Positions 17,119 through 24,179 of a stretch of DNA of 31,859 nucleotides are shown here, one piece after another. The notes beneath the pieces are model-generated. The model searched no databases and was not told the DNA's origin. It saw only the letters and a program-made list of their open reading frames with translations. Position numbers and translations under genes: made by a program. This DNA comes from Prolixibacteraceae bacterium UBA5740. GTDB taxonomy: Bacteria > Bacteroidota > Bacteroidia > Bacteroidales > Prolixibacteraceae. The DNA is taken from assembly GCA_002419285.1 (NCBI GenBank), contig DIFU01000088.1, positions 1 through 31,859 on the forward strand, given 5' to 3'. Numbering within the stretch: position 1 is the stretch's first letter; the number at the start of each line of letters is the position of its first letter.

Positions 17119-17142
17119 CTCATACAGGATAAACATACCATC

Positions 17143-18303
17143 ATGGAAGAGAAATTTGTTGTACCACAGAAATTCAAGCTATTGACTTATGCCTTGATTG
17201 CCATTGGGGGAATCAGCCTGTTACTGGGATTTTTTCTCGACAGTCAGCGGGCCTGGGCCAATTATCTGCTCAATAACTTCTACTTTGTATCACTTGCCAT
17301 TGGCGCGGCCTTCTTTATTGCTATCCAGTACGTGGCCCAGGCTGGTTGGTCGGCTGCCTTCAAACGGGTGCCCGAAGCGATGGTATCCTATCTTCCTGTG
17401 GCTGGTATTCTATTCCTTCTGCTGTTTTTTGGCATGCATTCTCTCTATCACTGGACTCATGAGGATGCCTTGCAGACCGACGCCTTGTTGCAGCATAAAT
17501 CGCCCTATCTGAATACCCCCTTCTTCTTTGCGCGGGTAATTTTCTTTTTCGGGGCCTGGATTCTTCTGACGTCTGCTCTGAGAAAGTTTTCTGTAAAGGA
17601 AGATCTGGAAGGGGGATTGAACTATTTCTATAAATCAGAATGGTATTCGAGGGTTTTGATTTTCGTACTTGCACTCACTTTCAGCCTGTTTGCCGTTGAT
17701 GCCATCATGTCGCTCGAACCGCACTGGTTCAGCACGCTGTTTGCAGGCAAACTCTTTATTGCGGCCGTGCTGCACGCCAGTACCGTGATTGCCCTGATTG
17801 TGATTATCCTGCACAACCGCGGTCATTTTGAAATGCTGAATCAAAGTCATCTGCACGATTTCACCCGTTATATTTTCATGGCCAGCATCGTGTGGGGCTA
17901 TTTTAATTTTGCCGAATTCATGCTGATCTGGTATGCCAACATACCTGAAGAAACCTTCTTCTTTGTTGACCGTTGGCACGGGGCATGGAAGTTTCTCTTT
18001 TACTTTAACATTGTTGTCAACTGGGCCATCCCCTTCGTGGTCCTGATGCCCCGGATGACTTCGCGCAGCAAACCGGTGATGGTGCCAGTGATCATTCTTC
18101 TTATGATTGGACAGTATACTGAACTTTACTATATCATCTGGCCGGCTACCGTTCATGCAGCCAAATTCGGATGGATGGAAATCGGAACGTTTCTCGGTTT
18201 TGCCGGTCTCTTTTCATTGGTGGTAGCCAATGCCCTTACAAAAGCCAGCCTGGTTCCCAAGAACCATCCCTACATGGCTGAAAGTGTTGCCCATCATTTT
18301 TAG
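17143..18303 (+). CDS. actF: Alternative complex III subunit ActF, NrfD-like membrane subunit
   Basis: 386 residues with about ten transmembrane helices, the second NrfD-type subunit of the complex and shorter than ActC. Recognisable parts include the first long helix (LLTYALIAIGGISLLLGFF), FAVDAIMSLEPHWFSTLF, and the late WGYFNFAEFMLIWYAN and FVDRWHGAWK segments. It is structurally related to ActC but lacks a full quinol site in the known structures. It follows actE by 24 nt and ends the operon. The next gene is convergent, so no cytochrome oxidase genes are attached, as they often are in related genomes. Confidence 0.93.
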   Translation: MEEKFVVPQKFKLLTYALIAIGGISLLLGFFLDSQRAWANYLLNNFYFVSLAIGAAFFIAIQYVAQAGWSAAFKRVPEAMVSYLPVAGILFLLLFFGMHSLYHWTHEDALQTDALLQHKSPYLNTPFFFARVIFFFGAWILLTSALRKFSVKEDLEGGLNYFYKSEWYSRVLIFVLALTFSLFAVDAIMSLEPHWFSTLFAGKLFIAAVLHASTVIALIVIILHNRGHFEMLNQSHLHDFTRYIFMASIVWGYFNFAEFMLIWYANIPEETFFFVDRWHGAWKFLFYFNIVVNWAIPFVVLMPRMTSRSKPVMVPVIILLMIGQYTELYYIIWPATVHAAKFGWMEIGTFLGFAGLFSLVVANALTKASLVPKNHPYMAESVAHHF

Positions 18304-18493
18304 GCCATCCTGTTTTCCCTTCCCAAAACCGGGTGATGTACCAGGAATAGAATCATCATTACAAGGTGGACAAACGTAGGCATTCACACCGCATGTGGGT
18401 AATCTTTTGTTTATTGGAACAACAAGTTCATCAGGAAGGTTTGCGGCAAAGCTAAGGCAAGATCCGACAATCCCTTTTGTTTGAATCCAGAGC

Positions 18494-19459
18494 TTACCAG
18501 CCGTCATGAATAATACCCTCTTTAATTAATTCTCGGAGAACCAGCTCCGTCATATCACTCTTGAAGACAAATTCATCACGAATATCGCTAACGTAGGCCT
18601 TTAACCTCATCTTAATATAGGTACGGTTGTTATTTGTTTCATGAAAGAATACAGCAACAATCGGCTTGTTTAAATAAATAAACCTTGATACCTGGGCAGC
18701 TTCTGTGGCAATGGCTCTGGTGCGGAAAGTATCGGTGGAAGGTGGCAAAAAGAATTCGGCAACCACCTGGCAATTTGATTCTCCTGAATTGGCATTGGAA
18801 ATCGACTGGTTCATCATCTCACTGTTTGGAACGGTTACTACCGAATCGTCGGGAGTCACGATACGGGTTGAGCGTAAACCTATCTCCAGGACCTCTCCAT
18901 AATAATTGCCGACTTCAATTTTATCGCCCACCTGAAAAGGCCGGTCGAACAGAATAACCAGTCCCCCGAAAATATTTTTAAGCAGATCCTGAGAGGCAAA
19001 ACCAATGGCAACACCAACCGAGGCAAAAAAAGCAATAATGGTTTCAATGGGGGGTTGAAAAACACCGACTATTATCAAGTATATGACGAAAGTCCAGCCA
19101 ACAATGCGGATTATCGGAATCAACCGCTTAACAGTAATCCTGCGTTTAGGATTACGTTCGCCGATAGCCCCTACCAGTCTGACCAGGAAATTGAGTAAGA
19201 ACCATGATACAATGCCGATGACCACTGCCCAGATAATCTTTGGAGCCGAAACTACCCTGGCCAGATTGGGAGATCCCAGCTGATTCATTTTGCCCTCAGC
19301 CTGCTTTACGGTATCGGGAGGAATTAAATCATTAATCGCGGCCGAATCGGGTACAACTGCTAACATCAGTGTATCAGGAATTACAACAGACTGCGCTAAA
19401 CCATTTATAACGGGATAAGTACCCAATAACATTACGAATATAAATATGACTCTTTTCAT
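18494..19459 (-). CDS. MscS-family mechanosensitive channel
   Basis: 321 residues. A cleavable signal peptide (about residues 1-23, ending LAQS) is followed by a Pro-rich periplasmic stretch to about 65. Three transmembrane helices follow at about 71-99, 112-133 and 138-170. The third continues into the pore-lining segment FFASVGVAIGFASQDLLKNIFGG, then FDRPFQVGDKIEV (171-183), the beta-domain signature of MscS. The soluble domain runs to the C-terminus, with PNSEMMNQSISN near 211-222. It opens under membrane tension in characterised members. It lies 9 nt downstream of, and same-strand with, the degenerate-P-loop protein, so the two are almost certainly co-transcribed. Confidence 0.92.
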   Translation of the reverse strand: MKRVIFIFVMLLGTYPVINGLAQSVVIPDTLMLAVVPDSAAINDLIPPDTVKQAEGKMNQLGSPNLARVVSAPKIIWAVVIGIVSWFLLNFLVRLVGAIGERNPKRRITVKRLIPIIRIVGWTFVIYLIIVGVFQPPIETIIAFFASVGVAIGFASQDLLKNIFGGLVILFDRPFQVGDKIEVGNYYGEVLEIGLRSTRIVTPDDSVVTVPNSEMMNQSISNANSGESNCQVVAEFFLPPSTDTFRTRAIATEAAQVSRFIYLNKPIVAVFFHETNNNRTYIKMRLKAYVSDIRDEFVFKSDMTELVLRELIKEGIIHDGW

Positions 19460-19468
19460 GATTCGATT

Positions 19469-22462
19469 TCAATGAATTAGGTTGGCATCACGGAGTGTAC
19501 TCACTACCTGTCGGTATAACAGCGGATTGACAGAGTATAATCCGTTCTTCAAAACAATCACGCCATCATCATAAAGCTGGATAATCAGCAACCGGGTTTT
19601 GGTTGTGGCAAAATTCAGGACCGATGCCAATTGCTCGTATGAAAGCCCATCGTGTATAAGCAAGGCATGAAGCATAAAGAGCTTATCACGTGAGAGCGTC
19701 CTGATAAATGAGGCATCCAGTCCTTTGGGCAATGCAATGGTTATCTCATTACCTTTTACTTCACGCGCCGACCGCAGCCAAAGTAGCATGGAAATGGCTA
19801 TATTGCTGCGTGCGAAACTATTCAGGGCAGAAAAATATTTTTCTTTCAGGTATTTCTGCTGTTCTTCGTCAGTGGTCAATTTACTCAGTTTCTTATCCAA
19901 TTTCACGGATTCGGGAAGTTCGAACCTAAGGTTATATCCACTGGCGACATGCCTGCGTAGGATTACATCCACCACTTCCTGTTCGGAAAGGGATTGCAAT
20001 TCGACCAGATAACCAAAGAAATCAGACAGGCGAAGGGTTTTATCGATATACTGCCAGCCATAAAGGTTACAGGAAGTGAGCCAAAACACCCTCTTGTTGG
20101 TTGCTGAAATCAACTCGGCGAACAGGCGAATGGCCCCAAATCCATGGATAGTTCTCAGAAACAACCTTTGCAGCCCTTCAAGTATGATGACAGGTCGGCT
20201 ATCAAGAGCGTCGAACCATTGCAGCATGTCTTCTCTGTCGGCGAAAGGCTTTCCGGTAAACGCAACTCCCAGCATGGTGCATAAATCACCCTCCGTACTC
20301 ACCGACTGGTTCACTTCATATCTATATAATGGCTGTCCCACCATGTAGTTTTTAATGTATAAGTTGAGCAAGCTGGTGATTCCACTGCCTGTCTCTCCAA
20401 TAATAACCGTCGGGGCATACCTGCCCGCCTGCCAGTTCGTAAATGCTTCAGTGATACGGTCAATTTCTCTTTTTCTGCCCCTGAAAAAATATTCGTCTAC
20501 CAATGGGGAAAGCACAAAGAGGCGTTGATACACATAGGGCAAACGGGAAATGGCCCGTTGGGTTTCGGCAAGGAAGTCTGAAATTTCAGGAGCTACGAGT
20601 ATTTCCTGCTTTTCGACTCCCAGATATTCACGTGCCTGTTGTAAATAAGTGGCCAATACTTTGAAAACCACCCTCAACTTTTCATTTAAAAACCGGAAGG
20701 CCGTTTTTAGTTTGAGCCGAATCATCTCAAAAATCTGTTCCGATTGTTTTATTGCTCTCGTCTTCATTATCCTTGTGCGGGCATCAAGCAAATTTTCAGG
20801 TTCCAGATAGGATACCATCTTTGCCTGAATATCTTTCACAGCGATATCCATCCGTTCATCCAGGCTTATAGCTGTCCCGGCCAAAACTTCGCCAGCCTCA
20901 ACTATTCTTGCAAGAGCGCGGTCAATTCCTTCAATTGCAATCTGTCTGGCACGAGTATGTTCCTCTGAAATTTCTGCCAGGCTTTCAGCTGTTTCCAGGT
21001 TGTATTCTGCAATTCGCCCCGTTTCCGAAACCATTTCCCTCACATGAAGAAAGGCTGATGTCAGCTTCATGGTTTCATCGCCCAAAGCCTGTAAAACCGG
21101 AGGAAGGCAATCAGTCTCCACCAGCTGACGGATCTGTACCTCGGTTACAGCCTTACTGTTTATGGTAGTATCCTCTTCATCGGGAAGAGAAATGACTTCT
21201 GCCTTGACGGGAAGGTGGATGGCTGACTCCCCCACCAGAGCAGTAAAATTCTGTGCGGCCAGAATGATGTCATTGTCCTCAAAAATTCGGATGGATGCCG
21301 GCACGATCTGTTGCTGTAATTCAGATTTGATCCGGTTTGAGACCCGGGTTAGCATATCCGGCAACCATAGGGTGTTTTTCTCCTTCTCCAAACTGAGGAG
21401 CTGTTCTTGCAAAAAGTTTTGAATGGTTGCAAGATGAGGCGTATACTTATCAACAATCATTCCATGGATGGATTCCCTGGCCAACTTGCCCCCGATGTCA
21501 ACCTTAACGGATAAAGCGAGCAATGCTATTCTGGTCTGCCATTCGTCAAGCCTGCCAATCAGCCTTAGGTGGGCATCAATAGCGACCTTGCGATAGTGCT
21601 GGGTAACCCTTTTATGTTCTTTGAGTATCCGGGAAGAGTGAAACACTCGGGTAGGCAATTCCAATGTTCCTGCCGTGCGAAGTACATGGCCAAGGTAGCC
21701 CCGCGTATTCTCAACAGCCATATCCACCAATTCATCAAAAGGGAAATGCTTTTCGCGTCGCAACTGACCTGACAACATATGAAACTCACGACTGGAAGAA
21801 ATTTCCTTTTTGCCCGGCGAGTGACTGTCAAGCAATTTGCCCATTTCCATCAAGACTTCAACTTCCTTGCGCATCCGATGATAAAGAGGCAGATATACAA
21901 TGGATATTAATTCCTCAGGAATATACACAGTCACATAATGGGTAATGACTTTCTGTATAGGAATCTGCCGGTACATAGGGGGGATCACTATGCCGGATTT
22001 GCCTATCATTGTCCTTAACCTGTTGGAAGCTGTCCAGGGGAACCTTGAAAAATAATACCACTTTCGCTTAAACCACTTACCGGTTTGCAGCCACCTAGAA
22101 TCATTCTCACCGGGAACCAAAGCCGTTTCAGGTTGGAGATCCCTGATCGAAGACTGAAAAAAGCCAGCCCATCTGGTAGCTTCAGTAAGAAAATCAACGA
22201 ATTCATTATCAAAATCAGGATTTCTGTCAGGACGCCTGTATTTTTCAAGAAGAGAAAAAAGGTGATTTACGGCATCATCTTTCCGCGAATCGGAAAGTTT
22301 GGGATCGTGACCCGTTGTCATACCAAAATCTTTGCGAGCCGACAAAAGATAAGCATCAACAAAGGAGCGGTGTTCCTCCCAAACCTGAATAAGGGAGGGC
22401 AACCATGATTTTTTAATGATCTGTGCTGATTGCGTCAATATATGTTCGGGATCGGGAAGCAT
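19469..22462 (-). CDS. Large protein with a degenerate P-loop (STAND/AAA-like) and C-terminal winged-helix-like end
   Basis: 997 residues from the ATG at 22462; an in-frame TTG at 22477 would add five. I do not recognise the family. Residues about 1-620 are largely helical, with basic and coiled-coil-prone segments from about 445 to 615. A nucleotide-binding core begins with FRGRKREID (about 660-668). It has a P-loop-like GETGSGIT (689-696), in which Ile695 stands in the Walker A lysine position, then VIILEG (758-763) with a Glu where a Walker B Asp is expected, and a sensor-1-like TSCN (796-799). Residues about 928-997 (DKLFMLHALLIHDGLSYEQLASVL through LYDDGVIVLKNGLYSVNP) read as a winged-helix module. 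No membrane helix is evident. It forms a likely operon with the downstream MscS channel gene. Confidence 0.82.
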   Translation of the reverse strand: MLPDPEHILTQSAQIIKKSWLPSLIQVWEEHRSFVDAYLLSARKDFGMTTGHDPKLSDSRKDDAVNHLFSLLEKYRRPDRNPDFDNEFVDFLTEATRWAGFFQSSIRDLQPETALVPGENDSRWLQTGKWFKRKWYYFSRFPWTASNRLRTMIGKSGIVIPPMYRQIPIQKVITHYVTVYIPEELISIVYLPLYHRMRKEVEVLMEMGKLLDSHSPGKKEISSSREFHMLSGQLRREKHFPFDELVDMAVENTRGYLGHVLRTAGTLELPTRVFHSSRILKEHKRVTQHYRKVAIDAHLRLIGRLDEWQTRIALLALSVKVDIGGKLARESIHGMIVDKYTPHLATIQNFLQEQLLSLEKEKNTLWLPDMLTRVSNRIKSELQQQIVPASIRIFEDNDIILAAQNFTALVGESAIHLPVKAEVISLPDEEDTTINSKAVTEVQIRQLVETDCLPPVLQALGDETMKLTSAFLHVREMVSETGRIAEYNLETAESLAEISEEHTRARQIAIEGIDRALARIVEAGEVLAGTAISLDERMDIAVKDIQAKMVSYLEPENLLDARTRIMKTRAIKQSEQIFEMIRLKLKTAFRFLNEKLRVVFKVLATYLQQAREYLGVEKQEILVAPEISDFLAETQRAISRLPYVYQRLFVLSPLVDEYFFRGRKREIDRITEAFTNWQAGRYAPTVIIGETGSGITSLLNLYIKNYMVGQPLYRYEVNQSVSTEGDLCTMLGVAFTGKPFADREDMLQWFDALDSRPVIILEGLQRLFLRTIHGFGAIRLFAELISATNKRVFWLTSCNLYGWQYIDKTLRLSDFFGYLVELQSLSEQEVVDVILRRHVASGYNLRFELPESVKLDKKLSKLTTDEEQQKYLKEKYFSALNSFARSNIAISMLLWLRSAREVKGNEITIALPKGLDASFIRTLSRDKLFMLHALLIHDGLSYEQLASVLNFATTKTRLLIIQLYDDGVIVLKNGLYSVNPLLYRQVVSTLRDANLIH

Positions 22463-22835
22463 AGGTTTGAATTTCAATATTCAGTAAAAATAACTGAAAA
22501 TAGGAAATTTATCCAACAATCCAGTCTGGTTATGAAAAGTCAGGGCAGAATTCGTTCATAATACCAACGGGATTCATAAGAAGAGAAAGTTGGAGGTAAA
22601 AACAAATCTGGATTAAAACAAAAAGGGGGCAATCAACTAATCCAACAATCCAATATAGAATAGTTAAAATTTAATCACCTGATAGGAACGAAGAATCAGA
22701 TAATCAATTAAAATATTTATTTTAACAGCTTAAAATTGAATATTTACATGATGATTCCGGAGCATGCAGTCAAAACCGGTATAGCATATAATACTGCTAA
22801 ACAAGCTCCGGATTTTGAGCCTAACTGACATAACA
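22463..22835. other. Divergent intergenic region with a 13-bp direct repeat and nested inverted repeats
   Basis: This AT-rich 373-nt gap lies between two divergent units. It contains a perfect 13-bp direct repeat, ATCCAACAATCCA, at 22511-22523 and 22640-22652. Near the right end TCCGGAGC (22756-22763) and GCTCCGGA (22805-22812) form an inverted repeat, with GCAGT/ACTGC (22766-22770 and 22793-22797) nested inside. No exact -33/-7 pair, no RNA gene and no believable ORF was found. Confidence 0.6.
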
Positions 22836-23921
22836 ATGAAAACCGTTTTAGTAATTGAGGATGAAAAGGAACTGCGGGAGTCAATCGTGGAAATGCTGAC
22901 ATTCGAAGGTTACCGCGTTACTGCAGCGCCCGACGGGGTTGAAGGGATCATGAAAGCCAGGGAACTGGTTCCCGACTTGATTCTTTGCGATATATTAATG
23001 CCCCGAATGAATGGGTATGAGGTGCTGGGAGAATTAAAAAAGGATCTGACTACCGCAATGGTTCCCTTTATTTTCCTGACCGCCTTGTCGGATCAGAATA
23101 AAATCAGACAAGGAATGAATACAGGAGCTGACGATTACATTGTCAAACCTTTCCTCCGCAAGGAATTGCTTGAAGCCATTGAATCAAGACTGGAAAAGAG
23201 CGCTCTCTATAAGGGATATGCCGACCAGAACCTGGAAAAGCTCAGACGGAATATCATCTCCTTTCTGCCACACGAGCTGGTCACGCCACTTAACAGCATT
23301 ATCTCATTCGGGGAAATCATCAAGGACCATGCCTCGGTTCTGTCAGCCTCCGAGTTGTCGGAAATGGGCGATTTTATTTTCCAGAGTGGCAAAAGGTTCT
23401 ATGATCTTATTCAGAAATATTTGCTTTATATACGGTTTGCCGTGAATAAGCAATCTGGCAAACAAGAGGAAGTTTGCACCAACCCCCGGACGGTTATTTT
23501 AGAGACAGCTAATCAGATTGCAGAGTCTTGCCAACGCCAGGATGATTTGTCAATTGATGTTTCTGACTTTCCTTTGGACATATCAGAGGAAGAATTGCAA
23601 ATCATTGTCAGGGAATTAACTGACAATGCCTTTAAATTTTCGATACCCGGAGCCAAGGTTTCAATCACAGGTTCCCCTGCGAACGGTTCTTATGAAATAA
23701 TGGTTTCTGACCATGGACGCGGAATTCCAAAGGAAACTTTCCGGCAGGTCGGAGCCTTTATGCAATTCGACAGAGAGAAATACGAACAGCAGGGGATTGG
23801 ACTGGGACTATTCCTGGTTCGACAGATTGCGGAACTGAACCAGGGCGGGATTGAAATTCAATCGGAACCAGAACAGGGTACACAGGTCATCGCCAGAATT
23901 CCGATGACTGCAAAACATTAA
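22836..23921 (+). CDS. Receiver-histidine kinase (REC-HisKA-HATPase)
   Basis: 361 residues from the ATG at 22836; a TTG seven codons upstream is in frame but unlikely. The N-terminal receiver domain has the acidic pair ED (8-9), phospho-acceptor D52 (LILCDILMP), T82 and K104 (YIVKPF). A short linker leads to a HisKA domain with H146 (FLPHELVTPLNS), then a HATPase_c domain with the N-box ELTDNAFKF, the G1 box DHGRGIP and the G2 box GIGLGLFLV. There is no PAS, HAMP or membrane segment, so input must come through the receiver, for example from one of the sensor kinases downstream. It is cytosolic and is the first gene of the signalling run. Confidence 0.92.
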   Translation: MKTVLVIEDEKELRESIVEMLTFEGYRVTAAPDGVEGIMKARELVPDLILCDILMPRMNGYEVLGELKKDLTTAMVPFIFLTALSDQNKIRQGMNTGADDYIVKPFLRKELLEAIESRLEKSALYKGYADQNLEKLRRNIISFLPHELVTPLNSIISFGEIIKDHASVLSASELSEMGDFIFQSGKRFYDLIQKYLLYIRFAVNKQSGKQEEVCTNPRTVILETANQIAESCQRQDDLSIDVSDFPLDISEEELQIIVRELTDNAFKFSIPGAKVSITGSPANGSYEIMVSDHGRGIPKETFRQVGAFMQFDREKYEQQGIGLGLFLVRQIAELNQGGIEIQSEPEQGTQVIARIPMTAKH

Positions 23922-24024
23922 AAATCAACCTATACTTCAAGGCTATTGGTTTCAGAATGACTTTGTAACGCATACCTCCAACTTAAAAGTGCTTTTACAA
24001 AAAACCCCTGAAATTTTTTCGCTA

Positions 24025-24043
24025 CGTGGACAAATCGTGGACA
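24025..24043. repeat. Tandem 8-bp direct repeat CGTGGACA
   Basis: CGTGGACA occurs at 24025-24032 and 24036-24043, a period of 11 bp or about one helical turn, in the gap between two kinase genes. It could be a protein-binding site or debris of a mobile element. Confidence 0.35.
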
Positions 24044-24061
24044 CGTCCCATAATTGATTCC

Positions 24062-24166
24062 TTAATCAAGAGCCAGGCGAATCAATTGTTTAAATTCGTC
24101 TTGTTTTTGCTCTTTATTAAAATTGCCGTTTGGCAGAATTGGGACTTTAAATTGCTGGTTGTTCAT
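24062..24166 (-). CDS. Possible small protein of 34 residues
   Basis: On the minus strand an ATG at 24166 opens a 34-codon frame ending in TAA at 24062. The product begins MNNQQFKVPILPNGNF and is Lys/Gln/Asn-rich with an amphipathic C-terminal helix (DEFKQLIRLALD). It occupies nearly half of the otherwise empty 258-nt gap between two plus-strand kinase genes and runs opposite to them. Its composition is protein-like, but the length is short enough to arise by chance and no promoter was found. It may be a remnant of a larger lost gene. Confidence 0.25.
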   Translation of the reverse strand: MNNQQFKVPILPNGNFNKEQKQDEFKQLIRLALD

Positions 24167-24179
24167 ATAGCTCACTTTT

